A DNA stretch of 64,000 bases, from positions 4,340,001-4,404,000 of the forward strand of contig NC_052033.1 in assembly GCF_015832195.1 (NCBI RefSeq), read 5' to 3'. A program made the translations under genes and the position numbers. The stretch's first letter is position 1, and each line of letters opens with the position of its first letter. The notes beneath the pieces were generated by a model. It saw only the letters and a list, made by a program, of their open reading frames with translations, was not told where the DNA came from and made no database searches. This document shows positions 31,201 through 46,200 of the stretch, one piece after another. This stretch comes from Motacilla alba alba. Its lineage: Eukaryota > Chordata > Aves > Passeriformes > Motacillidae.

Positions 31201-34200
31201 TCTGGAGACGAACGTCTAAGTAAAATCAGTTCAGAGCCAACTTGCCGTTCAGTTTCATTCAGTTCCGTTCTGTTCCGATGGAAATTTACAGTGCTGCAGC
31301 GGGTCGTGTTGGTTTCCACCGGCACTTGTTGATGGTTGAGCAGCCTTGCAAAAACGGTGGATGTTTGCTTTTCAGAAAGGCCTCAGCAAACCCTTTGAGT
31401 CTCTCCTTTAAAGTCAGAGCACTGAAACACACTCTCTGCTTGAAAAACACTTTAGGCCTTATTAGGCTGAGGTGGCACAGTGCTAGTTTGTTTGTTTGTT
31501 TAAATTAAATACAGGGACGGTAATATTAAAGAAGCAGTTTACCCTGTTTTGGGACCAGGAAAAAGGAAAGGTTGCTCTCTCTGTGACAGAAGTGCAGGCA
31601 CTGTTGTGAAATAACGTTTGTCACTGTTACTATATTCCGTGTTCTGTCCTCCTGATATGGACTGTGCTGAGACTGGTGGGGACTTGTTTGGGCAGAGAAC
31701 TGATGGTTAAACTGAAGAGCTTGGTATATTTGGAGTAAAAATTTGGCTCCTTGTAGCTTCCCCTGCATGAAGGATTGGGTACCTTTTGGGCCTTGTCAAG
31801 GGAGTATTACCCGTCTTTCAAAATCCAGAATCCCAGACTTTGTGCATTAAAGGCATGGATTAAAAACTTTACCATGATATGCCAAAACAGTTGTGAATTA
31901 ATAAGAACAAGCCTTGTTCTTGTAGTGCAGTTAAAACCCTCAATGTTGCCTTATTGTATTTCCACCTGACCCATTTCTCATATTTGAGTCGCTCCTCTGA
32001 ATCACCTGTATGTTCCAAGGCTGAGAGTTGGTTTTGCACCCTGGCACCTGTGATGCCCTGGGAGCTTGTGGTGATGCAGCATCTGCATGCTGTCTCCAGT
32101 GGAGGAAGGGCACTTGGTTCTGCTGTAGCTGGTTTAAGGTGGCTGTTTAAATGTGGATTCAGTGTGATGATGCCCGAGTGCTGGTGGTTTTCCCTAAGGT
32201 AACAGGTGAGTGTTCGGGTGTCCCAGGAGGAGCTGTGTTTGGGATCCTGGCTGGGCTCTGGAGCAGCATGTTGCTGTGACTGGGATGGTTCCTGGAACAT
32301 GCAGGAAGCTGTCCCAGGAGGAGCTGTGCTGCCACAGCACCTGAGTGGGATGGGAAGGGGCTGGATGTGGCTGCAGGTGGTGTGCAGGCTGCTGGGGCAG
32401 CTCTGGCTGCTCTCCAAGTGCCCTCAACCACAAAGTGAGTTCCTGTTGATGCCAAGGCAAGCTGAGCTGAGCAAAGAAAACCCCACAAAAGTGTGGAGTG
32501 TTCCACGGTTGGGAAGCCCAGCTTGTGCTTGTGGTGGGGCTGGGCAGGCAGTGGAGCAAGGGAGGTGCAGGAATGCATTGCTGGGTGGGGAGAAGAGTAG
32601 GTAGGACTGCATCAGTGTCGATTTAATTGGCTTAAACAGCATGGCAAGGTGGAGCAGGGAAGTCATTAAGCTGGAAACAAGTAATTATATTTAAAAAAAA
32701 AAATTCTCAGTTAATTTTCAGCCACAAACACTCTGACCTGGCTTGTGCAACCACTTCTGTGAAGGAGGTGGGAATAGGAGAGGGTGGAACTCCCGTGCCA
32801 AAGGACTGTGACAGTGCTCCCCTGTTGCTTTTGGAGACCCTGCCCAGAGGCCATGTGCTTGGGCAAGCTCACCTGAGGTGAGAGTCCCTTGCAGGAGGTT
32901 TCTGTTTTGGTGTCAATGCTAGCACTTTTATAAGGAGTGTCAGCTGTCAGGCCTGGGGGTAGGGAAGAGTTGTGAGGACAGTGGTACAGGGGAGAAGTCT
33001 TCAGAGAAGTTGAGGCCCATCATATTGATGTCCAGGGCATGGGCAGCAGATCCAGAAGGTCTCAGCAGATCCAGAAGGTCTCTGCAGGCCACCCAGTTTT
33101 GGTTTTAATTCTGCATCCTACACCATTTCTGATGCACATAGGCTAAAGTCCTCCAGGTAACAATACAGACGTGAAGGGACACTGCCCTGTCCTTGTGCTG
33201 GCCTCACTGTGCAGCCATGGCTCTCAAGCCTGGTGATCAAGCAAGGGGTTGCTTCAGGCCTTATTATTTATTATTCACCCTTATGCTGCATGTCCCAGCT
33301 TCACTCTCATGTCTTCTCCTGGCTACCTGGATCAGCTGCCATGCCAAAGGACCTGGAGCTTTGTTTCTTCCCAAAGAGTCTCCTGGCCAGTGCAGTTTAT
33401 GGTGCTGTGTTCAAGGCACAGCCTGGAGACAAAGGAGAGCTGGAATTCTGAATATTAAAATAGATCCTATTCAATAATTTTTTAAATGTCTGTTGTGTGC
33501 ACATTAAATGAAGTCTGGCTGGATGCTGGTGACCAGTGATGTGAAGAGTTGTCATTCTTACTCATGTGTAATGTTAAAGTTCAGGAACAGTCCTGAATAT
33601 TTAGTGTCCTGCATGTTTTGTGGGGAAAACAGATGCTGTGGGAAGTAGGATACCTTTGACAGTGATTTAGGGAAAAACCAGCACCCAAACTGTAATTGGA
33701 GCAATTTTGTTTCTCTCATTGCCAAAATTAGTAATAGTCATTACTGCTAACATTACTCAGAAAATGATAATTTGAAAAATGGTGGTATGAAATCTAGAAA
33801 TGTAGTTTATTCCAAGGCACAGGGAGAATTTTGATTCTAATTAAAACCTGTGGAGTCACTCATCCTAACTACAGTGCCAAGGAGGAACTGAAACCACTTA
33901 AAACTTATGGTTATGGAATCAGCTCAGCTGCATTGGGCACTCAGGAAGACTGAAGGCAACTGGGACTTCTCCAAATACTCACTGCCTGGTGTGCTCTGGT
34001 GTATTTAAAAGGCAAAGCAGAACTACTGCAGATGTCTTCTCAGAGTGTGCATCACGGCTCACATGTGTGGGGTGGGAATTCCTAACCTGCTCAACCAGAA
34101 TTTGAGATTCTCTGTTCCCTTCATGTGTGTGTGGTCCTGTTTGCTCCCTCATTGATGTCTTTGCCCTCTTCATCTGACTCCAGCCATTTTAGCAAAAAAT

Positions 34201-37200
34201 CAGAGGAGGTCTGTCTTTGGTGAGAGAGTTCTTTGTGGGTATGAGACAGGGAGACATGTCTGAGTGCATGAGGAGATGAACTAGAGTCCCTCTCTTACCC
34301 TTGGGTGCCATCCATGACATCAGTGGCTTACTGAAGTTGGGTGATCAGTTCCTATTTACAAGGAAACTCTGTCCTGTGCCTTTTTTTTTTTTTTCTGGCA
34401 GAAAAGAGCTGCTGGGAGGCTTTTTGAGAGGTCAGGAATTGTTCGTGTTTGTGATGGACTTTGGCAGTCGCTGCAGTCAGGTGAATTTGGTGTGGGTGTG
34501 TAACGTACACGGTGTCAGTGGAGTAATCCTGGCTCCTGCACACAGCTCTGGCACAAGCAGAATATTGCTTGAAACCATTTGTGGGCTCGCTGCAACTGGA
34601 CTGATCCTCAGTGTGGGAATTCTGTAAGAGATGTTCCTGTGTCCTCTTCTGTGGCTTGCTGCCTTGGTGGGTGCACGGAGTGACTGGAGCTGCTCCCCTC
34701 TTGCCCTTGGTGGAACTACCAAACCATGTGTGTTAGCAGACAGCACTGATGCAGGCTGACTCTGGCAGACTGATGGGTTTATGTCTACCTGGACGTATTT
34801 GCATTTGTTAAGAGCAATAAAAGTTGTGTGGTGAGCAAATCGGTGTGTTTTAGATCATTTGTGCCCCCAGTTTATTCCTGTATGGGCCTTAGGGCTGTGT
34901 CTGCTTTGTGTTTGAGTCTTGGTGTAAGCTTGTGTGTGCAGGGTTGTATTGGTATGTGACCGTATGGTTTTGCATTTTGCCTTTCTATTTTGTTTTACTT
35001 TTAATCAGCTGATGGTTTTGATATGTCTGTTTTCCTGGTAAAAAAGGCGGCCCAAAAGTACTAGTTAGTCTCCTCAAATGCTGGGAGGCCTTTTTAGTTA
35101 TTTTATGCTGATTTGAGGAAGCTAGGAGGTGTAGAAAGTCACACTGTTGCCCATAAAAATGAGAGCTATCCTGCAAGAGAAAGATGAGTTTTGTGAGGAA
35201 GCAGAAAAAGCCAAAATGTGTGCTTTCCAAATTTCATGTTGTTGAGGAGTCCCTGAAATTAAATTTGTGTGTATGCAGTGAAGCATTGCTTACAGGAGTC
35301 TCATGTAACCACATCAAGCTCTGTGTGTATCAAACACACATAAACAGCTTTTTAGCATCACGCAGCTTTGAAGTTGGACTTAGGTTTGATAAAATTTTGT
35401 GTGAAAGAAAATGTGGAGGTCTGCTTCTTGGTGGAGGAAGCAGGCTACCTGTTGTAACCTTTGGAGACTGGAAAGGAAAACTGTGTGAGGGGAAGAAGCT
35501 GTGCAGGGTGTTTGTGTAGTGCTCTGCCCTGTGGGTAGGAGCTGGCAGCAAATATCCATCTCCAGGCTCCACTGAAGTGATGTTTATAAAGAAGGTATAA
35601 AAATCTCTGAATGGACGTGGTGTTTCTGGCATCCTCTCAAAGGCTGGAGCGTGCTGATTGTTGGAGAGGTGCTGGTGATGTTTCTTGCTCTCATGTACCT
35701 CATTTAACATGGGCTCCATTGCATTTAAACGCCTCCTTAGATGAGCATGTGTGTCTTACCCTTCTGCCTTGTACTCAGACAGCAGCATCCACTCAGGAAG
35801 GTGGGGATTGTTAACCTGCAGCAGCAGGCTGAGGAAAACCTGCCTGATACTGGTAGCTGAACCTTTTCACTGTGGTTCAGGAAGTATCACCTCGGGATAT
35901 TGGCTTTTTCATGGATATTCTGGTCAGGATAGATATGAGATGTTTGGAAAACTGCCACTGCAGGTGACACCTCATGTGACAGCCTGCCAAAGGGGTGCTC
36001 CTGTGCTACCAGCATTGAGCTGACTGCAAGAGCTGGATGGATAGACCTTTTATATACATGTGACTTTAACATACACAGCCCATCTGTTTGTTCACCTTGT
36101 AGGCATTTGCCATGTTTGTCCCCTTGCCTCATGAATGGTCCCAGCTCAGGACCTGTTTTCCCTCTTTGGAGCTGTGTCTGGGTGAATTGGCCTTTTTCCT
36201 GAGACCTTGAAGCTGAAGGGAAGGATAGACTGCAGGGAGATTTGCAGTAGGAGAGACTTGAACTAACTCCTGTGATTTAACACACTGAACTCGGGGCACC
36301 CAGAGGACAGTAGGGATGTGTTTTAAACCAAAGTATGTAAAAGAAGACTGATAAACTTTGACAGCCAAAATACATTTGGAAATAATGATAAGGAGGGAAG
36401 GGTGAGTTGAAAATTTGTTCTGCCTCAGCAGTGAAGCTTTCTCAGCCTGAACATGTGTGTTTTGGAGCTGGTGTTGTGGACAGTCTGTGGTGCTGACTTT
36501 GGTTCTAAACTTCTATTTTATGTCTGGTTCTTATGGTCATCTGCAATTTTACTGGATTTGCTTTTGTTTGAGGGGAAGCTTTAGATCTTGAAGCTCCCCA
36601 TGATATACATTCCTGCTCTCCTTAGGTGGCTGTTTCTTCAAGATGAGTCCTGCAGTTCATGCAGGTTTAACATGTCTGTTTCTCCTCGTGGTTAGGTGGA
36701 AAGGTGCAAACGTGATTTTTATCAGATGTCATAGGTTTGTTTAAGCACAGTCCCAGGGGAGCTCTGTTGGGTGCCTGCTCCATGCCTGCACAGATCCTTT
36801 GCGGGGCATGTGAGGTATCATTGGCCTGGATTTGCATCAGGAGTATCATGTGATGCTGCAGAGCATCTTCCAAAATGTGTGACCTTGACACCTCAGGCTG
36901 TACCCTCGGGTGGTGAGATCTCTTCTATTGCTGTTAGTGAGGAAACACAACACAACACGGTGTTGCCAAGTATCACTGCCCATCTCCCTCCTGTTTCTCC
37001 TCTCAGGTGAGCTGGCCTGCCCTGCACATGAGCGGTACAGTGACAGTGTTTAGGGGGTATGAGCATCAAGGGAGATGGGAGTATGTGTATTGCATAAATT
37101 GTGTATTTATTAGCTGCTAAATTGAGTTCCTCTTCTGCAAATCAAAGCCTTGGTGTTTGCCCTTTACTGGGGGCTGGGCGAGCCCTCCAGGAAGCAGACA

Positions 37201-40200
37201 GCTCTGCTGGTCCTGGAGCAAACAAAGAGTCCAAGCGCCAGGAATTAGTCTGTGTTTTGAATAATTTATCTGATTCTTCTGAGGTGCTTCGGGAGATGCC
37301 CTGTGGCGTAAGGAGGACAGCTGTTGGGAGCAGACAGCCGAGCTGAACACGAGTTTATCCTTTATCTGTTTTTGTCTAGGCTTATTTTTTTTTCTGTGGA
37401 CCAGAAGGGTTGTGTGGTTTGCTTTGGACCTAATTCTCTGGAAGTGGTTCTCTGAAGTGAATTAGCTATCACTTTGCTTTTGGACCAGAAAGCAAAGTGT
37501 TTGTACTTTGAAGAGGTTTGTGGACAAAGATAAAACAGTTTCCTTTAAAAACATATGGCTGTGTTGTTTGACCTGGGAGGGGTTGTGGACTAAGATGAAA
37601 GCAGTGCGTTTGGAAATCTCTTCTGGGGAGCAGTGGGACCATGTCCGAGTTTTCCTGTAGAGACCAGTTCCCTTCCTGAACACTCAGTTCAGGACTTGGC
37701 CTCATGCCAAGCTCTGGAAACCTCATCCTACCTTTGCTATCCTCTTGTTTTCTCTTGTCCCACTCAGAAACCTGCATGGGCAGAAAGTAGGAAGGGGGAG
37801 CATGGTCAGAACGGCTTTGTACAATGCTGGCCAGGAGATGAGGAGGTGTTCTTCAAGGTCCTTTTTGCCTTGGGGTAGCTGCAACAGTCAGTGTGTGGAA
37901 AGTGGGCTATTTGCATGGCAGCTTTTAGAGCTGGTTTGCTTTGTGATTTGAGGAAGAGGTCAGCTTTCTAGTCTGATCTAGCCCAGCTGTTGTCACTAGA
38001 AAGTGTGACTCCAAGGTGTAAGCTGGTATGCAAGTTTACACAAAGGAGTTGTGAATGAGCTCAGACTTCTGTTGGAAGGAGTTGGATGCAAAGGTTTGGA
38101 TATGAGCTGTTTCAAGCAGCAGCTTGGCAGTTGAGTTCTTTCTGCACTGGAGCCACATGTTGTGGAATATCTGAACAAGCCTGCCAGCATTATCCTGGAA
38201 ATGCAAAATCTATTTTAAAACATATTTCTAATTAATGTATTTCTTTTTGGGAAGAATTGGAGTAATAGCCTGGAACTTATCTACCCAGCTGGTTATGCCA
38301 GAGCCATAAATAGCCAGATAGGCTTTTTATGGGTTAAGTTTGGGGCTAAGAACAAAAATTTACTCTCCGGCCTGTTTCTGTGGTTTCATCCCTGCAGATC
38401 CTGCTGATGAGGACTGCAGCTGAGCAGATGGGAGAAGGATCTTGTCAGCAAGTGTGGAAGTGGCAAAGATTGAGACAGGAGTGGTGGGAGCTGGTGTCCA
38501 AGGCCCATGTGTCTGTCTGGAGGGTCCTGTGGGAGGGCTTAGCTGGCTTCCCCATCAGGGCCATCATTTGGAATCTTCTGTGAGTTGAAGAAGTTCCCAG
38601 GCTGATTTGTCAGTGTGGCTGTTTTTTTTCCTGCCCTACAAAAAGACGGGAAATGAAGAATGTGTGAATTCACTGTTAATTTCAATGAAGCCCTGCAATG
38701 TTTCTAGGTCTGGTAATTTGCTTTAATATAGACAGGCCTTAGGGCTGATTTGAATGGGAGCCTGGAGCTGAACTGGCAGCAGGAACCCAGCTTCACCAAG
38801 AGCTGCCAGAAGTCTGAGTGGCACCCTGGCCCATACCAGGGCTCTGCTGCTCTCACAGCACCTGGGACACAGTCCAGGAGCCTCTTGTCCGCAGTGTTGT
38901 TTCCACGTAGTAAACAACAGCTTTCTGGGAAGGTTTGTGTAGGGTTTCCCTCCAGAGCTGAGTGATACTCTGACTTCAGCAGCAGAGCTCTGACTGCCCA
39001 GTGTTCTCAGAATAATCCTGCGCTGGCATGTCCTGACTCCTTGAGACCCAAACCAAACACAGATAGTGCTTTGTGACGACGTTCTTCAACAGGTTGATGT
39101 CCTTGCTGTTGAGTAATGCAGAAATGGAGGGTGTAGTAAGACTGGGGTCATAGTCTTCCTGTCCCTTCAGGCATTGTGTTCAAGAGTTTTGGGTTAGCAG
39201 CCAGCACAGGTGGCTGCTGAGCTGGGGAGGGGAAGTTTGGGTCATCTTCATCCAAGCTGTCAGGAGCTGCTGCTGCTTCACTGCCCAGCAGGAGCATTGG
39301 CTCGTGCCAGGAGGAAATGGACTGCTCTTCCAAACTTGATGATTGCAGTTGTTTTAGGTGACTCTGGGTTTGATATGACCTGGTCCATGTCAGGACTCAG
39401 ATAAATGCAATAACCTTTGGAAATCTCTTTGAAAAGAGAAAAATAATGACAAATAGCAACACAGTGGAGGAATTGTGTCTGCTCTGTATAGGCACACACA
39501 TTCTGCTGGGACCAGCCAGGGCCCAGCTAACACCCTTTTCCTGTGCTAAGGGAACTGGCAGGCTGGGTGCCCAGGGATTCCTATGACAAATTTAATATTT
39601 TGTCTCCACTAGTTACCCCTTTCTACCTCATGCATAGGAATATCAGACTCCTCCTTAGAAACAGTTAGGACTCTTGGCTTTCAGTAGATTATTTCAGTCA
39701 TTAGCTGATAATATTCGTTCTGTTGCCACACCTTGGTGATTTCGTGGCACCTGTGTAGCTGTTGATCTGGCATCTTCAACATGCATGTGCTGCTCCCTCT
39801 GTAATGCCTGTGTCTCAGAGGTGTTTCAGGGTGTGATGGTATTCCTGCCCTGGTGTGCCTTGGGCTCAGCAAGGAACCAGTCTCCTCTCCTCTTTCCAGC
39901 ATATGAATTCTCTGTTCCCACTGATGGGATGTTATTTGTGGTATCTTTGGAGTTCACATTGTCTCTGGGGTTTGTTCATGGTCTTGTATGGAGCAGAAAA
40001 CATGGGCAGCAAGGCCAGGTTGATATATCTTAGCTTCTCCCCTTCTCAGATGCCTCTGAGGGCAGCAGCACCAGGAGCAGAACGAAGCTGTGCTGGTGCC
40101 ACAAGCAGAGATGACTCTTGCATCGTTGACACGATGCCATGCAGCTCCCACCTTCTCAGCAAAAGCTTGGGAGCCCTGCTGCAGTGCAGAAGTTGAGCAT

Positions 40201-43200
40201 CATAAACCATTGTGGGTCAATTGACTCTGTGGCGAGCGTGGGCCAGGCTGGCAGCAGGGCTGGCTCTGGCCACAGGCCACCCACAGGTGGAAAACTTCTT
40301 TGTGATGCTGGGACACCTCGCAGGAGCCAGGAGGGAACTCCTGGTGCTGTTGTGTGGGATGGCCAGTTTGTCTGCAGGGCTGCTGCACGCACTCCTTCTC
40401 CTGGAAGCTTGGAGGGAGAAGGAGTTAATGGGGACAAGGGCAAGGGGAGAAGATAGCTGGATGTGAGTTGGGGCTAGTGGCTGATATTTTTGCAGCAGTC
40501 TTCTGTTACCCAGCGTGCGGCCCCGGGGATTAGCTGGGCAGACTCTCAGGCTCCTTCCGGACTCAGGGCCCGCCTGCCCTCTGCACACCAGCAGAGCTTT
40601 TTTACACAGACTTTCAAAATCCAGTGCACTTGGGGAATTTTTATGGAGAGATTTTATGGCGCTTATTTCTTTAGCAGCGAAATTTTGTGTTTGCCCCTGG
40701 TTATTTACCCTAGTGAAAGGGTAAACAGCAAGGTTGCTGCTTCCTGAGAGTGCAGTGGTGCTAAATTCCTCATGCACATTGCTGTAGTGCCTGCATCCCA
40801 GAGCCTGCTGGATCACACCTGCCTCTTCCAAGTGTTGGTGGCTCGGGTCCTTGTCACTGCTCAGACTGGGAGCTTTGCCATGGCCTGCCCCTTATGTCAA
40901 GCAATGGATCTGTACCCAGGTCTGTAGTGTGATCTGGGTGTGATTGGGAAGAAATTCTTTGCTTGGGAAGAAATTATTCCCTGTGAGGGTGATGGGGCCC
41001 TGGCACAGGCTGCTCCTGGATCCCTGGAAGTGTCCAAGGCCAGGCTGGACAGGGCTTGGAGCAATCTGGGACAGTGGGAGGTGTCCCTGCCATGGCAGGG
41101 GGTGGAATGAGATGGTCTTCAAAGTCTCTTCTCACCCAGACTGCTTTGGCATTCTGTGAGTCAGGCTTGGCTGCTGGTGGGGGTGAAGAGGGGGCTGCAG
41201 GCACTGCTGCTTGCCCAGGTTGCTGTTGTACACTGGCAGCAGCTGTGGGGGAATTTCTCAAAAGGCCACTGAACATACCCTCCCCTACTCTGGGCAGGAG
41301 TCTCTGATAAAGTGTGGAATGCTGTGCTCAGACAGGTCTGGTCTTTTGCTGTGGTGGCAGTGCTGGAGAGCTGGGCTTCTCTGGGAAATTGCCTGGGCAC
41401 GAGCAGCTGGACCCTCTGTTTTCAAATATTGTTTAATTTGGGCAGATTTGCTGCAAACTTCGAGCTTTCTGGGAATAAAACAATCTCTTCAGGCTTAAAG
41501 TCAGTTACTTCATACACTGGTTACTGTCCACTCCTGTCCTGCCAGATGCCAGTGTTTGTCCCCTGGGTCCTGATGATGGGACTGCTCTGCATTCAAAGCA
41601 GTGCAGCCTGAAGTTTGATGGAAAAAAATCCATTTTATTTATGATTTTAGAGTAAATGTTGAAAGATAAAAGGAGATTCCTAATGCTGGTGCTCTCCTTT
41701 GAGTGAATGATGAGAAATGGTCTCTTACTCGAGGCTTTCAGAGAAGCCTCTGTGCAAAAGCACAAAGAGAGAAAGTTGTGCCTTTTTTTAGCATTATCCT
41801 TGCTTTTTTATCAATATTGGTACTGAGAATTTGCTTTTTCTTGCAACTAGCCAGATATACCATTCCTACTCCTTAGAGAGCAACTGTTTCTCGCATTGCT
41901 GGTGTAGCAAAAATTAATTAAGACTTCTTAAAAGGTCACCAGTTGTTGAGGTAGATCTGTGCCTTCTGCTTTGCCTGTGACATAAGAGTAGCACTGTTTA
42001 TTTCAGTTTTCTGTTGTTGTTTATTTTTTTAAATATAAATCTGAATTATAGAAATCTTGTGCCTTTGCATTTCTTTCAATTTACATAAAGATGTTTCTGT
42101 TTTTACTCCGTATGCAAATTTGTTGCAGCAATTCTAATATCTAAAGAGATAATTGTTAATGTCTTTTTAAACAGTTGGTGTCTTTGGGTTTTATCCAGTG
42201 TGTTTTGTGATTGCTGTTCAGAGACATTGCTTCTGAGATACTGTATGTAGAAAATCTTTTGTTGTCTGTTACTTTTCACAGACTGGTTTTTTTTCTGTCT
42301 TGGAAGAGCTGAGAAGGAGCTATGCTTCAGTGTTCCAGCACAGAGTGAGCTTGTGTGTCAGAATCACTCCCCTAGGACAGGGCTGGAAAGCATCTATTTA
42401 TTTTTAATAGCTTTCTATTAGCTCAGGATATACAGATATTTAGGAAACTTGATGTTTGAAGCTGAAATTTCAAACCTCTTTTGCAAGCTAGAGCTCTGTG
42501 GCAGGAATTGGGTGTTAATTTATTTTTTTCAAATAGTCAGTGCTTAATAATTGTTGATGATGAAACTGGTGGCACTTACAGAGGGCAAGAGAGGTCTGGC
42601 CTGGACCTGGCACGGGCTGGCTCATACCTGTTAAGTGATGGCTTCTGCTGTGCCTCCACTTCTTTTCCTCAAGAAGAGCATCTTTAATTGGAAGATGGGG
42701 GTTATTTTCTGCTGAGAAGGAAAAGGCAGTTGCAATTCTATGCTGCGAGATCAAAGGTTTTTACTGGAGAGAGATGCTTTGCAGATCCTCTGCTTGTTGT
42801 GAATGAAAGGAATGTTACACAGGTGTCAGAATTTCTCTTGTAAGCCATTGAGAAGTGGCAGGATTTGATCCCCAGTGCTCCACAGCCCTTTCATGGGAAA
42901 ACAGCAGCAAGTCTCACTTCAGGATGGCAGCTTTCCCTTAGTGAATAATTTAGCAAACTGTGCTGTCAGGTGAGGCACGAGGTGTGTTGATGTTCTGCTA
43001 ACCTAGATTTGGGAGACCCTGACAGTAAGCAGTCAGGGTATTAATAAATGGTGAAATGAGGAGGGAAGGATGCAATGGAACTGACTTGCTGCTGGCCTGA
43101 AGGGAGCAGCTTGCAGCTTCTGCTGTGCCCTGGGATGCAGCTCTGCAGAGCAGCAGGATGCAGGGCTGAACTTCCCGTGCCTCAGGTCCCTGTCCCATGA

Positions 43201-46200
43201 CATCCCTTGCCCAGGCAGCAGCCCAAGCCATTCTCAGTTTCTGTGTGTTGGGCTCCTGCCTGGGCCCAGCTCTGCCTTGTCTGTGGGGAGGGGGTAGTTC
43301 CTTCCCATTTGTGTTTTGCTGACAAGTCTGTATAAAGAAAATGAAAGGGTTAGGGACTCTTCTCTTTTTTTTCCTGTTTCTGTCAGGGTTGCAAACCTCA
43401 AAACTGTTTGAAATTTATTTCCCAGACTTTGATGTGATGATCCCTTCCCAATGTAATTTCATTTAATTTCACAGCAAGATCCCAGTCCTATGGTCAGGGC
43501 CTGTTAATAGTGCTGCAAGATAAACACAAAATATTAAAAAGCACTCTTTTTTTTCAGTTACAAAAACTGTAGCAATTAAAAAGGCAGCAGGAGTTCCCCT
43601 GCTGTGGAAATAAAGGGTTTGTGTGTCCTTTGGGGGAGCAGAACCCTTTGAGCTGGGTGGTGGAAGGAGACCAGAGCTCTCTACAGCAGTTTCAACTCCT
43701 GACTGTGATCCATGTGCTGGAGCCAAGCTCTGCACAGGCTTGGGTTTGTCCTGGCTGGGAACACTGGGGTTTTACTCATCTGGAACCACACAGAAAAGGA
43801 AAACCACAAAACCCTCAGCTTCCTGCTCTGCAGGTAACGTGATTGCAGCTCCTCATTTCTCTGCTTTCACTTTCTGCAGTGTTTGCTTGCTTAGGAATGG
43901 CTGTATTAAGGTCTTTATTTAAAATATTCTTTGTTTTTTAAATCTGTTCTCTCTTCACTGACAGGATGCAAGGTGTTTGTCTAGAGCTGCATCAGCTGAT
44001 GTTCCAAAGCCAGCGTGTTGTTCATTGCTGCAGATCCCTTGGCTCTTGGTTTGGAGTCAGAGCTGTTGTGTCCATCTGTGCCCTTCTTCCTTCAGGAAGA
44101 AGTTTCATTGTTGTCACACTTCAGTGTTATTCTTCACTAGCAAGAAAGTGAAGATTTCTGCTATCCAAGGAAATATCCACAACAGTGTTGAGAGCAGCCA
44201 GCTGTTGGAGGCAGCTCTGTCAATCTGCCAAGCTCCTGAAGGCAGCAGCCCTGACTCCAGCCTTCAGTGGGGCTTTGTACCTTCAAGGGCTTTGGTACCT
44301 GCTGCCTTCACTCCTTCCAGCACATCAGCAGCTCCTTCCTGGCATTCTGTGTCTTTTGTCACTTGAATGACAATGTTGGGCAAGAGTGCCATCACCGTGT
44401 GTCTTTCTGAAGAGGGTTTGATGCTGCCAAGCTGTTAAAACTGAAAATTCTGTTGGAAACATCAGTCATTAGACAATGCCTGACATGTCTCAGCAGTGGG
44501 AATCAGGGGGTTCCTTCCTGTGCTTGTCCTGCTACAGGGTATTGCTAATTTGTACTGAATGCTTCACAAGACAGTACAAAGCTGGAATTTTTATGAGTGC
44601 AGAAGATTTTTTTTTTTTTTTTTTGGTAAGGAAAACGTCAGCCCAAAAGCTGATGTTCACAGAGCTGTGGTGTGATGTTTAACAAAGCCTCTGAGTCTTC
44701 ATTAAGTTATTTTGGTGTGGAGAAACAACTTGGCCTGTGGGTGTTTCTGCTGGATTTCAGCATGAGGAGAGGTTTGAAGAAAGTAATGACAGTGGACCAA
44801 AGTTCATTTAAGTAAGCTTTTTTAGATTTTTTTGCCCTTTTTTGGTTTTTTTATTCCTTGCCATGGGAATTTTCCTTCATTTTTCCCTCTCCAGTTCCTT
44901 GGAAAGCAGAGTTATTCAAGTGCTGGGAGGAGAGCTGTGGCATGGCAGCAGGGCACCCTGGCCATAGTGGAATTGGCTGGGTTCTGTACATCCCTTGTGG
45001 CACTGAGGATCTGCTCCCCTGAGGACAGGGAGTGGATCCAGTGGGAACACCCAGACCTGCTGTGTGGTCATGGGGACATCTCTGAGTAGAGTGATGGAAA
45101 TCCAGCAAACTCAGGTTGTGTCTCAAATGCAAGTGTCAGGGCAGGTCCCATGTGACCAGGGGAGAAAGCGGGTGGTGACAGAGCACCAGGCATAGGTGAC
45201 AGGTTTGTGTCTTTTCTGACAGCCTGCTCATTGCTGAGCTGCTGGGTTGGGTTTGTGCTGTTGAACTTGGCTTGGAGTCCAAGGGCTTCAGTCAAGTGTT
45301 GGGTTGAGCTGGGTGAGCTCTTGCCAGCCTGGCAAAATGGGGTCTGGCACTCACAAGGTGCTGAGAGGATGGGATGGGACTGAGGAAGTGAACCCAGCAA
45401 CAGTCATTAAATACAGAGGTACCATGGCTGACTGAGGAGGGCCTTGGGCTGGAAGTGGTTGGAGGATGAAAGAATAGCTGAAGGAAGGATGTTGTGGCTT
45501 TGGTTATCACTCTTTTCATTGACATCTTGGTGCTGTGATGGAGGGCAATGTGATGTGCTAGATGGACCACTGCAGCTGTTCTTAGGCTCTTTGTCTTTGG
45601 ATCTAGCCCTTACCCCTGGAATTAGAACATCTTTTTCTGAATTCCAGATTGGAGAAGTACAAAAATAGATCAGATAGATCTATCTACAGATACCACTTCT
45701 AAAGCTTAGCACAAAATTGCCTTGGATTTAGTGTCTAAAAGTTCTCCAACCGAGTGCTTTCAAAGACATCCAAAAGCTTTATATACTCTCTAGATTTGCA
45801 ATTTAATTTCTTGCTTAAGCAACTCTACATACATCAATTATAATTCAGCAGAACTAAGCAAAAATGCCCATTGGGACCATGTGTTCCAAGGTGTTCTTGA
45901 GATCCAGATCAAAATCTTTCCCAGTGTAACAGTGCAGAAAGAACCTTGCAGCTGAGACTGGGTTTTCGGAAGGGCTCAGTTCCTCTCTAAGGCCGTGGAG
46001 ATACTGGTCAGATGTTTAGGAGAACAGCACATGTGGGCACTCACAAGCAAGAGACCAGTTCATGTGAAGCAGATCCAAACTTGAAAAATTGGCTTGCTGC
46101 ATTTTTAGTTATGCATAGATGTCAGGCTGGTAGTATTTGGAAAAAAAATAATTTATATATTAGGAAGTTTGGGGTCCAGACATGAAGGTCTGCTGCTCCT

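Noticed and set aside
29911..31332. Frames of 330–412 codons on both strands around MAP2K4 exon 1
   Set aside because: GC-rich CpG island lacks stop codons. Only 30,546–30,639 has the MAP2K4 N-terminal sequence and a correct donor.
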